This document shows, one piece after another, positions 11,001 through 22,735 of a DNA stretch of 64,000 nucleotides (position 1 is the first letter of the stretch; every line of letters starts with the position of its first letter). This stretch comes from Torreya grandis (Eukaryota > Streptophyta > Pinopsida > Cupressales > Taxaceae): the NCBI GenBank assembly GCA_037957365.1, contig JARHVA010004092.1:727501-791500 (forward strand), in the 5' to 3' direction. The notes below the pieces were generated by a model. That model was not told the DNA's origin, ran no database searches, and was given only the letters and a program-made list of their open reading frames with translations. A program made the translations under genes and the position numbers.

Positions 11001-12660
11001 CGATCTATAGTATTGCAAGAGGACTAATGGAGATATGTCAAATGTTGTCTTTATTTTAACACTCTCATGATGTGCACAGATCTGCTTAACAATTTTGATG
11101 ATACATGCAACATATCAACCCATAGCAACCATAAGGTACCAAACTATGAAATAATTTAGAAATATGTCCATGGCAAACATGATTACAAGATTTATTAATC
11201 AGGGATTAACAATAGTAAAAGAAATTAAAAAACCTAATTGACCTAGGGTTTGATGTTCAAAGATCGGGTTCATTAAATGTTTAACCTTAATTTGGATAAG
11301 GATCATATTTAGTGGTTAGGGTTAATGATATAGAAATGATAGGGCACAAGGGTAAATATCATATCTACAATAGGATAATTAATGTGCTAAACTCAGATGT
11401 TTCATATGCTAAATTTATTAAACTAAGATAAGCTATTAATAAAAAGTATAGTTATGCTCGATATACAAATGATATAAAATAAAGTATTCAGTTGTTTTTG
11501 ATGTTAATATAGTGTTGGATTTGGTATAGGTAGAAGCAGGCAGGAAGATAGTTCTGGAATAGTTGTTAGATTTTTGATCTAGTGCCTTTGGTTTTTTGCA
11601 TAATTGTGTTAGCGTGGGACAGTTGCATTGATCCTAATGTTTGAGCTTAATGCTAGTATCCTATATGAAATATGCACTCAAATAGAATATAACCACTTGG
11701 ATGTTTTTGGGTTTGGCTTCACTTTCACTCTGGTGCATTCAGATCTGGTCATGGACTATCACTCTTGATGAAATGACAAAACCCTAGCTTTGCATCTTTA
11801 ATGTGATCTTGGAGAAAAATGAGTTAGTGGGCACAAAGTGTCGAGCTGCCTTGCAATGACCCCATTATCAAAGGGTATTGCCTACATAGCCAATACTTCA
11901 AAAGAGGGCCTCAAACTCATGTAGTTATCCCCTACATGTTGCCTTTTGTGTGAATCATGTAATGCATAAAGTAAATACAACAAGGAGCTAGTTTGTAACT
12001 TGGCAAATATGATCTTATGATTGCTCTTATAGTACTTCAGATGTGTAGTTGGCTTGTTCCTTTGACTGACATTAGAATATAGTAGAATATGAAAGCTTTT
12101 GGTAACTTGAGTGCTCTTTTGGTCTGATTGCTAGGTTTTGTAGTTGGTGAATGGATGAGGGTTGATATTGTATTCATAGCAATCCTATTAAGAGTTTACT
12201 CGCATTAAAACACTCAGGTTGACCATTGTAATATGTTTCATTTACAAATTGGATGACTTTAGGGCATTGAACACTTGGATCAAGTCATAACAATAATGTC
12301 GACGCTATTGTTTGACCTAGATGTTAATGTCTAGGGAGAAGGAGAGCCGGGATATACTCATAACTTGCAGAGGTGTAAGATAAGTACATTTTAAGCATTT
12401 TGGGTAAGATGAGATCTCCGTGTCATCACTATAAGGTTAGTTAGACTAAGAGATAGTCCAAGGGGCATAAGATATAATAGATGTGAGGCTTGCAGAAGCA
12501 CAACATGTGTATAACTAAGAGGAACAACCAGGGTCATGAGTTTGCCAAGTATACAAGATTGAGGTGCTACATAATCACAAAATATCTTCTACAACTAGAA
12601 GCATGCAAATAGACCTAAACAGTTCGAATTTAGCTAGTAGTTGTCTCAAAGATTTTATGC
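11001..12660. other. LTR-like sequence with conserved stem-loop motif
   Basis: No gene is seen. At 11876-11930 lies TTGCCTACATA ... CATGTAGTT, a motif with self-complementary ends that recurs in four other LTR-like segments of this window. This suggests the segment derives from gypsy LTR sequence, in + orientation and therefore opposite to the neighbouring gag and protease remains. LTR ends could not be fixed. Confidence 0.4.
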
Positions 12661-12676
12661 TTTCACAAAACATAAC

Positions 12677-12761
12677 ATAATATAGCTATTTCTGAGAAAA
12701 CTGTGTGAGATTTTTGATTCTAAAAAATTTCACACAATTTTCCCAGAAATAGTTATATTAG
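12677..12761. repeat. imperfect inverted repeat, ~40-bp arms
   Basis: TAATATAGCTATTTCTGAGA and the sequence after it pair with the segment ending CCCAGAAATAGTTATATTA around a loop near 12717-12720. The arms mismatch at only a few positions. It could be a small fold-back element or a hairpin RNA source. No adjacent gene was found. Confidence 0.75.
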
Positions 12762-13583
12762 TAGTTGTATGTCAAGAGTGTTTGTATGGAGTTGCCAAAC
12801 TGTCCAAAGTGTTGAGATGGTCTTGGCATCTTGTCTAGATCAAGCTCTAATTTTTAGGGGATCATGTTTGTAAATCTAAATTGTGGGGAGAAATTTACGC
12901 AAAGCATAAATGAGACAAGAACCTTATATTTATCCTTTTCTCTACATATTTAATTATTATAATTAAATAACATTAGGCATAACTTACAATGACAACCGGG
13001 TGTGGGAAGAGCGAGTATAGCAGTGTGAGATGTCAATACAAATATGATATTAAATTTGACGTTTATTTGACTATCAACATTTAATTTTTCTTCTTGTTCA
13101 GAGAAGGTGATAAAAAAATTAGGATATCTTAAATACGCATTAGAATTTGGAGATGAACAATTTTTTTTAGCACAATGCAAAAATGTAAACTAAATTGAAG
13201 TCATCTATCACTAATTAACAAGAAATATTTAGTTAAAATGATAATTGAAATATAAAACATTTCAATGTAATAAAATTAAAATAAATGGCTTTGAAATTAA
13301 TATATCTCAATATTTTTGAGATAAATATATTTGCAATATTATATTAATTACTCTATTTTAAATAGAGGATTAAAACTAATATAATTAAGATAAAGCTCTA
13401 CTTAAAGAAAGTAAAAGAATTATTGTGCTTGTATAGTTGTTGGTCATCGGGCTTTGTCTTGAAAGTTTTTTTTGGACATATCGATTGTCCTTTACATTCA
13501 AATATGACAATGTAAAGCTTATCTTTTCTAGTCTATTGGCCAAAGAAAGTCCTTTGGGAAAAGTAAACAGAAACATCCGTGCA
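12762..13583. other. no gene recognised; AT-rich intergenic sequence
   Basis: No conserved domain, repeat array or RNA gene was seen. The short open stretches on the minus strand (12950-13180 and 13385-13576) have no family features. Confidence 0.5.
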
Positions 13584-13585
13584 AA

Positions 13586-13616
<31 letters not shown>

Positions 13617-13652
13617 ATATATATATATATATATATATATATTTATTTATTG
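13584..13652. repeat. (AAAT)n-(AT)n-(ATTT)n compound microsatellite
   Basis: AAAT units are followed by about 13 AT units and then ATTT units, so the whole tract is self-complementary. Confidence 0.95.
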
Positions 13653-13777
13653 GTGGTTGTTGTTGTTATGATGCCGAAGGAGATTTGTCCAAATGATTAA
13701 GTGGAGGAAAAATAAGCAAGTTGACCTAAACCATTCTCTTTTGTTTGCATTTAAGGCTAAACGAAAAGCATGACAAG

Positions 13778-13816
13778 GCAACAGGCAACAGGCAGCAGGC
13801 AGCAGGCAGCAGGCAA
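13778..13816 (+). repeat. 7-bp tandem repeat GGCARCA
   Basis: About five copies of GGCAACA or GGCAGCA occur in a row, ending GGCAATTC. It is one of several short tandem repeats 2.4 to 2.9 kb before the ARF start codon. Confidence 0.9.
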
Positions 13817-13963
13817 TTCATGTCGGTATATTCGAACCCAGGTCTTCTTACACCAAACTGCGAGTTTGAATAATGAGAAGAAAACAAAGCGGAATGAAGA
13901 AGAGTTTTAAAAGCAAAAAGAGATGAGTTGTGAGTTGTGAGTAGTGAGTAGGCAGCAGAATGT

Positions 13964-13987
13964 GGGGCCGGGGCCGGGGCCGGGGCC
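13964..13987 (+). repeat. (GGGGCC)4 tract, G-quadruplex candidate
   Basis: Four perfect GGGGCC units give four G4 runs separated by CC, the pattern that can form an intramolecular G-quadruplex. It stands out in an AT-rich region about 2.45 kb upstream of the ARF start codon. Confidence 0.95.
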
Positions 13988-14229
13988 CATGATTGTCATT
14001 TGTGAGATTCAAGTCATCAACACGGATTGCTCCTTCGCAACACAAGCATGGCCCGACCATGTTTCACATTTTACAAACATGTCCCAACCATCCTCATCTT
14101 TACTAATCCCTACCTAGCCAGCCACCTACGTAGGGTCACGCCTTTTTCCTTTTCATACTAAAAGTATAAACAAACCAACCATCAATCGCCACCAATCCAT
14201 CCTCACCAAACAGTCCTTTCTTCGTATCC

Positions 14230-15720
14230 TCTCAAGGGGAGGTCATGTTTGGAAGTAGCGAAGTAGATATATATTTTATATATAAATAATTTTATTCAAT
14301 AAGTTAAATTTTAGAGTTTATTATCATGATATTTAATTTAATTTTATTTTTGATTGAAATTTTGTTTTCATATGGATTAAGTGTATAGAATGTTTTTTTG
14401 ATTCAGGTATCAAAGATTGAGGGATATCTATTCCGTTAAATTTATTTGGGACATGATTTCAATTTCATCTTTTTTTTGTATTTCTTAAGATTTGTACTTT
14501 GATAGATGGTTAGGTAGCACCTTTTACATCATTATCCTTACCATTGAATTACAACTCACTTGATTTTAATTCTAATTTTTAATTCTTCATATTTTATTCA
14601 GATATTAAAATTTATATACAATTTCTAACTCCACAAAATTTTAGTTAAGATTATATTACTTTGATAAATATGCATATATATCAAAGTTGGATATAATATA
14701 AACATAAAAAATGGTCGCTATAAATTTATTAGTTATTAAATTATACGTTTCAAAGATTTTTGGTGTCCTTGTCAATTCTTGGTTTATGTTGAACTTATTG
14801 ATTTTCAGTAATTCTTCCACTTTCTCTTGACATGTTTGATAACAATCTACATAAGCATGCAATTATACTCCAAACATTCTTGAAGCATAATTATACATTT
14901 TTCACAATATACTTTTGGACCCTTCTATACCTCATTATGCATGATCTTATCCAACTTTTAAAAAAAAAAATTAACATTATATATCGATTTATATGTAGAT
15001 AAGATTTAATTTGAATTCAAGTCATAAATAAATACATAAATATTTTAGTGTATTTAAAAATCTATCACTTGAAAAAAATTATTTTATTGTTTACAAAAAT
15101 ATATTCAATATTTATAAATATTTAGAGAAATCAATAAATTATTAAAACATTCATTCAAATATACAAGTTCATATTATCAATACATTACATTATATTAATT
15201 TAATTCATTTAAAAAATTATTACAATTATAATAATATTATTTTCAATTTTATATATTATTAAAAAAAATTTAAATAACAATATAACAACAATTTCTAAAG
15301 ATAACATAGACCCCAAAACACATGGGAAATCTTGTTTTATCTTACAAATCAATTTTAAGAGTATTGACATTTATACCATATTTTCTACTATTTCCCCAAA
15401 TCGAACTCTTCAATTAGGATAAAGAGGAGGAGTCGATTTTCTCAACAAATTGGGTAAAAGTGGGGAAAATGAATGTGGTTTTAGAAAACTTGTATTAGAC
15501 CAACGGAATCTTTAAATAAATTTTACTTGCTCGTGAAGAATAAAACTTAACAGTTTTGTATATAAAAAATCTTGGATCATCACGAATTTAAAAAATTATA
15601 TATGATACATTGTTCTCCACTATCGAATCGCGACAACTCTCCCTAAATTTTAAAATTGATTTAAATAAACCAAAACATGCGACGTAAAATAAATAAATAA
15701 ATAAATAAATAAAATCTAAT
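14230..15720. other. no gene recognised; strongly AT-rich sequence
   Basis: Only poly-A/T runs, AT-rich low-complexity sequence and an (AAAT)n tract near 15690-15713 are visible. No domain or RNA gene was found. Confidence 0.55.
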
Positions 15721-16169
15721 CCTCCTTTACGAAGGAACGAACGAATCGTTGTTCTCTTTTAATAAGGGGATTAAAAGGAAGGAGCTGCCGGGTATAGGAG
15801 GGCCAACCTACCTGCCTGCCGCGCGGTAGACATGCAGTAATTAATTTAATTTAAATTTAGGCGTGGAAAACAATCAAAGCCGGTAATCATAAACCCACTA
15901 ATTTATTAATGCATATCACGGCAAATGATTATGGGCCTGTGGATACCGGCGGTAGCCGGTCGTGCAGCCGCCTTTCGTTCGTATAAGGTGCCAGCGTGGC
16001 ACTTTCAGTTTTATTTAACCCTGTCCGGCAGACCCTGGTTTCCCGGCATTCCAACCGCTGTCGCCGGCGTTCAGGCCAGGTGGGGTTAAAATCACCGGCT
16101 GCGGTTAATTTTTAACTCTACCCGTGGTTAGCTGCTCCGGTCCTAGTACCAGAGTACACAGCAGAGCGG
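15720..16169 (+). promoter_or_regulatory. GC-richer presumed promoter of the ARF gene
   Basis: Base composition changes from AT-rich to clearly GC-richer here and stays so up to the ARF leader. Visible motifs are a GCC-box core AGCCGCC (15966-15972), the inverted repeat GTGCCA-GCG-TGGCAC (about 15988-16002) and several TGTC-type auxin-response half sites (for example near 16022 and 16069). TATTTAA near 16013 could act as a TATA element. The transcription start is not determined. That this is the promoter is inferred from position and composition. Confidence 0.45.
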
Positions 16170-16412
16170 ATGGAAGGAACGGAATCCTATAGGATTTCAC
16201 AAAATCGTTTGCTTAATAATAATGGGCATGCAGTTTTTGCCAAAATTCCAAGTGGGTACTACGGGAAATTCTGAGCGGAGTTGACGGATTTGTGACACAA
16301 TTAGCGGGAGTTTTTTAACTTAAATGTTTTAGCAGATGCGGCATGAGGAATGCGGTGTGGATAGATCTGTGAGTGGTTTTTGGACAGTCAAATGAAGGAC
16401 CCAGTGGATTAG
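16170..16412 (+). promoter_or_regulatory. five upstream ORFs in the presumed ARF 5' leader
   Basis: Upstream ATG frames are 16170-16274 (34 codons plus stop), 16222-16284 (20 codons), 16336-16395 (19 codons), 16343-16372 (9 codons) and 16392-16412 (6 codons). The last overlaps the stop of the 16336 frame as ATGA and ends 24 bp before the main start. None overlaps the main ATG. Upstream ORFs are known to dampen translation of several plant ARF mRNAs. Whether all five lie in the transcript depends on the unmapped transcription start. Confidence 0.5.
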
Positions 16413-16436
16413 GTGCAGATAAAGTTAGTGGTGGTA

Positions 16437-19400
16437 ATGGCTTATGTTGAAGGCTTTAGGCACTTGTCTTGTAGGATTCCTGCTCCTGCTTTGGGGGGCA
16501 ATAAGGCCAAGGAGAGCAATAACAGGAGCAGCAATGGTGCTTGTGTAGACATTGGTTATTCATCCGAGCTTGCTTTAGCACACATGGCTGCTGGTCCTAG
16601 GACTCCACATGGATACCAGAATTCTTCTTCTTCTATTTCTTCTTCTTGCACAGGTGAGTCTTGCTTGTCGTGTTGTGCATTGCGTGTTTTTATGGTATGT
16701 TTGGATCTCTGTTCTTGTTTTAACCCTGTTTAAGATACCATTTGATGCAGGTGCTAGTAGATCCTTGTGGGTGTTGTTTTTGTAGGGCACGCCTCTGGTT
16801 ACATGGGGTTTTGTAAAATGGATTTGATAGTTTCTTTTTTAATCTTCTATGCTGTTTGGTGTAGTTTGTTGATGTTCTTTTAATTGTATTGCAGATGCAA
16901 GCGATCCGCTCTACAAAGAGCTCTGGCATGCCTGTGCCGGTCCGCTTGTTACCGTGCCAAGGATTGGAGAGCGGGTGTTTTACTTCCCTCAGGGTCATAT
17001 AGAGCAGGTATGGATGTTTCTGTGTCTTAGTTATATGACTGGTTTTACAAGCAGGCGAATGTAACATCTGGCTTCAATGTGGATGTGAGCATAGTCTTAA
17101 GAATTGAAAATCTTTCTGAAGTGTCATGCATAGCCCTCTAGAGCTTCTTGCAGCTTGTGGGTGTGGTCTCATGGATTGTAAATCTTCACAGTTTCCTGTA
17201 TGGCTCTTTTTAGCTGCTTTCAGCATGAGGGTGTTTTGCATGACACGTTTATATTGTTCCCAGCACGTTTAGGATCATTTCCCTTCCCCATATCAATCAA
17301 ACTGGGCACTATTATGCCTCTCATAGCTGTTTTCAGCATGAGGGTGTTCTTCATGAATATGTTCTTATTGTTCTCAGTACATTTAGTAGCAATTCCCGAC
17401 ATCAGATCAGTCACATGGCACATCATAATGGCTCTCTCTAGTGTGAGGTTGTTCTTCTGGAATATGTTTTCTTTTTCCCCGCACATATGCTTGCATTTCC
17501 CACTATCATATTTTAGCATTATCAGATCAGTCACATGATACACTATTACAGAAGTTTTAATAGAGTACCATGACATTTTGGGGATTCTCCCTAAGCTACA
17601 CAAGCATTATCACTGTCTATTCTTTTGGGCATGTTGTCAAATCAGCCACCTAATACACTTTGGATTCCATTTGAACTTTTTCTGCGTTACAATCAATTGC
17701 TAAGGCCACCAAAGCCTCATTCTCTAAATTAATGTTTTGTAACTTCTCCTTTCTTGTGCACTTTGTGGAGATCTACTGTTTTTTTTTTTATGTATCATTT
17801 TTGGTGATGTACCACTTGGTGAATGTTCTTCTGAAGAATACCTCTTTGCCTCCTTTCATTCTTGTTGTATACAAGTTAACATTAAGAGGAAGCGTTAATA
17901 AGAGTATTAATTTAAATTAACATTTTTGCAAATTGTGTGATTTCTTGCAGGTTGAAGCATCCACGAACCAGGAGGCTGAACAACAAATGCCTTCATATAA
18001 CCTGCCCTCCAAAATTCTTTGCCGTGTGATTAACGTGCTACTACAGGTAAATTAATATCAATTCTTTTGTGCTTATATTGGTCGATTGGCCTCATTTTAC
18101 TTGGTTCTGGAGTGTAGAGTATAGCTTCCTGTTCTTTGTTGACTAGGAGAAGCTTAATCCATTCCCTAATTGTGTATCCTAGCTTTTTAGCTTATGTTTT
18201 ATCATTCTCAGCTTTCAATGACATTTTTTGTAGGCTGAGCCAGACACTGATGAAGTTTTTGCTCATATTACATTGGTTCCTGAGGCAGAGGTATGCTTTT
18301 CAATCTATCTTACGGTAAGGCTCGTCTGGCATGTATAGGTCCTTATGACCTTATATCTCAGACCTGAGTTCTCTCACACCCAAAATATTGCACAGAATCT
18401 ATGTACCACGAAGGGAGTGTGCTGATTATAGATTGCCCCATTCTACAGCAGGACGAGTGCTCTGCTGATGTTGATCCTCCTCCTCCACTGCCTCCAAGGC
18501 CCTCTGTACATTCCTTTTGTAAGACACTCACTGCTTCTGACACAAGTACACATGGAGGGTTTTCTGTTCTCAGGAGACATGCTGATGAATGTCTTCCACC
18601 TCTGGTTAGTTTTCCAACTCCACAATTGTTTGAGCATTGATTTTATTCTACCCTGGGCCTGGGCTGAAGATGGTACAAAACATAGTCTATTCATTCGACT
18701 AATGAGAAATTTCTGTTTTTACAGGACATGAGTCAACAACCTCCAACTCAAGAATTAGTTGCCAAAGATCTGCATGGAAATGATTGGCGTTTCCGGCACA
18801 TATTTCGTGGTGGGCAGCTCTCCATATTTTTTGTTTGGTTGTATTGAACTAGATTTGAAATCTATGAAGAAATGTTGAACTTTTTGGTTTGAATTTGTAT
18901 TGAATTTGGCTTACAATTTAAAAAGAGGATTGTAATTGGTTTTAGCCAAATGTATTTCAGGTATAGCATTTTATCATTGCTATAACAAATTATGGAGACA
19001 TGTTTGTGCAGGTGATTGCGATTGACATGTTTGTTAGTATAGGGCAAACCGTTGTCGGCTGATTTCTCTAGCTGTATTTTCCGATTCTTGTCACCATTGT
19101 TCTATTGTTTCTGTTTAATGCTTGGATTTATATTGCATTTATATGCAATGACTGTAATAGAAATAAATTTGTGACTACTGAAACCTGCTGGTTAAGAGAT
19201 TGCTTCTGCCTCATAGTGAAAAGTGACAGTCCTGATTAAGACTTTAGATTATTTTTAGTTTATTTCAATTGGTTCATTGGAGTGTTTGAATCTAATAAAC
19301 TAAGAATATATCAAGAGGCTTATATTCTTGTTCATGTGATCTTTGAAATGAATTGAGTTTTGAAGTGAAATGGGTTTTTAATAGGTCAGCCAAAGAGGCA

Positions 19401-22400
19401 TTTGCTGACCACTGGGTGGAGTGTATTTGTTAGCTCTAAAAGGCTTGTAGCTGGGGATGCTTTCATCTTTCTGAGGTTTGAAGGCGTAGCCATTGTCACC
19501 TGTATAGAGCTTTCTTAAAATGTTATTTTTTGCATTCTTATAATTTACGTAGGATGTTTCTGTTTCAGAGGTGATGATGGTGAATTACGTGTAGGAGTTA
19601 GGCGTGCCATGCGTCAGCAAAGCAACATTCCCTCATCAGTTATATCGAGTCACAGCATGCATCTTGGTGTCCTTGCTACTGCATCACACGCAGTTTCAAC
19701 AAGGACCATGTTTAGTGTCTTTTACAAGCCAAGGTAAGAACTGTCAGGCACGATGTGTGTGAATCCGTGAACTTTCCTAGGCTCTTACCATTCAAATTGT
19801 TTTAGCCTAATGGGATTTTCTACTAAAAGAAAGGAATGTGAAAGAAACACCTGATTAAGATCATAAATTGTACAGAGACTTAATAATTTTATGTTAGGCA
19901 TCGGATGCATTCTAGTGCTTTACAAAAATAATCTGATAGGGGTAGCATCTAAAAGGCACGGGTGTAGAGAAACTTGAAAGTCTTAGTCACTAATGGTACT
20001 TGCAAAGTTGCATTTTGCACTTGTTATTTTTATACATTTACTCTCACAACATTAGAACTTTCTACCTTTTATTTCCATTATATGAACTTGTTCGGTAAGC
20101 TTGTATAGTGTGCATGTTAAAGGGTTATGAAGAGATGCTCTCCTTATTTTCCCAGGAGCTTCCTAGTTTAACCCGATTACACTGAGAAAGAGACAGCATG
20201 GTACTTGAAATTGCTTAAATTGTTTGTGTTGTACTAAATTTTGGTGTCATCTTTGATATCTGGATCTTTTGTATTGTGCAGAACTAGCCCATCAGAATTC
20301 ATAATTCCTTATGGTCAATACATGGAGGCTATGAACAGTAATTTCTCAGTTGGCATGAGATTCAAGATGAGATTTGAGGGAGAAGAATCCCCAGATCAAA
20401 GGTCTTCTTGTTAAATACTTGCGACATAAAAATTCAGTGTAATTTAGGCAAGAGAAGTATTGTTAGATGGGTAATTATGTAATAGATAGCACAGCATTCA
20501 ATGACTGTTCTTTTGTTGGAATAGAATTTGGTAGGAGTCAAAATACGCATATTGCCATGGATTTAAAAGATAAATGTGTCATTTCTATATAGAATGTCAG
20601 TAAGTAGTTGTATGATGTTATGGATAGAAGGTAATTCTACAAGCAATGAAACATTTTTCCCAAAGCCGATGTGCTTCTTGTTGTGTGGTATAGCTGATAC
20701 CTGTGTCTATCGGACAGATTTACCGGTACCATCATTGGGCTAGGTGATGCTGATTCTGTGAGGTGGGCGGGTTCAAAGTGGAGATGCCTCAAGGTATTTA
20801 TGGTACAAATGGAAATTTTTATTTAGATTTCATGATTGCCGCTATCTTAATTACAGAACTGTGCCAGTTTTTGCTTTTGCTTGCTCTTCTAATTTTGTGA
20901 ACTTTAGGTGCAATGGGATGAAATATCAGCTATTTCACGGCCAGAGAGAGTTTCACCATGGAAAATAGAACCTGCCTCGACTGCGGCAGCAATGAATCCT
21001 TTGCCGGTAGCCAGAAACAAGAGGCACCGACCAAATATATTGCCTTCAGCTCCAGATTTATCAGTTCTTGGTAAGGTTTTGTTCGGTTATTAGACATAAA
21101 TAGCAAATTGTCTAAGTGCCATTGTTGGTTATTTAATGGTTCTGTTTTTATTCTTTTTTCTGGTTCTCTCATCTCAGACAAGGTGTCAGTTGATTCTACA
21201 CAGTTGCATAGATTTACAAGGGTCTTGCAAGGTCAAGAAGTCATGACCTTGGGAGGATCTTTGGGTGACAGTGACGTGGAGAGTGGTCAAAAGATGGTTG
21301 TATGGGGGCCAAAACTAGATGATATCAAAACAGAAGGTGTAGGCTGTCAAAGAAGATTGGTTTCTGAAAATTGGATGCCACTACAGAGGCATGACTCGGC
21401 ATATGCAGATTCATTTCCCAGATTTCAGGGCAGTAGTGAAATGCAAGAACCATGTGGGTCAATGAAGCTTTCCAGAAAACAGTTTCAGGACCAGGACAGT
21501 AAAATAGTAGATTCAACTGGCCCATGGGTGACAAATTTACCCAACAACTTACATGAAATGAGTGATGCTAATCAGAAACAATATCTGACCTCCATTGCAC
21601 CATCTCCTAAACCCAGTGGAGATATAATGTGGAATGGCTTCAATGGGTACCCACATTTTCCAAACTTGGGAATGGAAGCATTGGGAAACTGGAAAATGCA
21701 TATGAAATCACCATGCCAGTCAGAAATTTCAGTGGCACATGGTGGTGTCGGCGGAAATGTAATGAGAAACGTGCAAGCCAATAAATTGGGAACAATAGAT
21801 TATCAGCCTGGTTTTGCTCTACGGGAAGCTTTTAAAGATAAGGCAGTTGAAGTCATTTCACGCCCCATGGATAATAATTACAAATTATTTGGTTTTCATT
21901 TGATTGACAACTCCACAGGTAGTGACCTAAATCCACCCAAAAAAGGAGTTTCTGTGAATGAGGAAGACCTACAAGTTGCTGCTGATACCCCAAAAGATTT
22001 TCATTCACAATTTCCTGAGGCTGATCCGCAGTTAGAGCCAACAAAGACAGCCAAGTCTGACACACCTGCTGTGAGCTGTGAGCAAGAAAAATCACCTTGT
22101 AGATCATCACAAGAAACACAGTGCAGAGCTCAGAGTAATCCCACAAGGAGCTGTACTAAGGTAGTAATCATTTAACCTTTCTGTTGGACAAGATTAGAAC
22201 TTCATAGACATTATATGTTTTTAGGGAGTCTGACAGTTCAGAAGTCTGTTGCATTCCAATGAAGGTACATAAGCAGGGTAGTGCTCTTGGGCGGGCTGTG
22301 GATCTTACAAAATTTGAAGGATACTCAGAGCTAATCTGTGAGCTTGAGGTGATGTTCAATTTTGAAGGACAATTAAAGGATCCTAGCAAGTGCTGGCAGG

Positions 22401-22735
22401 TTGTCTACACAGATGATGAGGGAGATATGATGCTCGTAGGAGACGATCCATGGCAGTAAGTATCTATGTCCAATACTCCAATTTAAAAAATGGCTTGTTT
22501 GTCACCAGGCAATTTCGTTATAGCCTGGGTATTTTCTGATCAATTTATATGAATTGTTTTTCTTGAAAGCAGAGAGTTTTGCAGCATTGTGCGCAAAATT
22601 TTTATATATACCCGAGAGGAGGTTGAGAAAATGACTCCCCGTGCCCCTAATTTGAAGCTTAGAAGACAGTGTGAAGAGGAACTGGTTGCAAGAGAGGTCC
22701 CTACCCCCGCAGCCATTGATGCTCAACATGCTTAG
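16437..22735 (+). CDS. ARF2: auxin response factor, ARF2 type (14 coding exons, 891 aa)
   Basis: A nuclear transcription factor that binds TGTCTC-type auxin response elements; clade-B members such as ARF2 mostly repress. Exons: 16437-16653, 16895-17007, 17951-18046, 18234-18290, 18449-18604, 18725-18809, 19385-19475, 19569-19733, 20282-20401, 20718-20793, 20908-21070, 21178-22160, 22265-22455, 22573-22735. All introns are GT-AG and phases agree; the exon 6 donor (GTGGGC) is weak. The start is the first in-frame ATG after a TAG at 16410-16412. Domains: [14 protein letters not shown] (about 76-90); B3 DNA-binding (about 182-290: [49 protein letters not shown]); ARF ancillary/dimerisation (about 310-395: [27 protein letters not shown]); KLFGF repression-type motif (682-686); PB1 (about 775-862) with Lys777 and the acidic YTDDEGD and GDDPW segments that mediate ARF/IAA pairing. 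Length is close to ARF2 of other plants. The middle region is not glutamine-rich, fitting a repressor. Confidence 0.95.
17148..17545 (+). repeat. degenerate ~110-bp tandem repeat in ARF intron 2
   Basis: Copies share GCTGYTTTCAGCATGAGGGTG followed by TTCATGAATATGTT-like and ATCAGATCAGTCACATG-like blocks. Repeat cores lie near 17153, 17223, 17336 and 17441. The array is wholly inside the 943-bp second intron, the longest of the gene, and accounts for much of its length. Confidence 0.7.
21219..21239 (+). promoter_or_regulatory. tasiARF (TAS3) small-RNA target site in exon 12
   Basis: The 21-nt site contains GGTCTTGCAAGGTCAAGAA, complementary to the TAS3-derived tasiARF, with a G:U wobble at the G of TTGCAAG. 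It encodes RVLQGQE (residues 461-467), the conserved peptide at this site in ARF2/3/4 proteins. TasiARFs are known to direct AGO-mediated cleavage of these mRNAs. One site is seen here, as in other ARF2 genes; ARF3 usually has two. Confidence 0.92.

Noticed and set aside
16413..16436. GTG-started N-terminal extension of the ARF (MQIKLVVV...)
   Set aside because: A TAG at 16410-16412 immediately precedes it and plants start at ATG. The ATG at 16437 has a good context (G at -3, G at +4).
21108..21177. ATG in frame with ARF exon 12 inside intron 11
   Set aside because: It lies in an intron with clear GT-AG borders; the continuous frame into exon 12 is coincidental.
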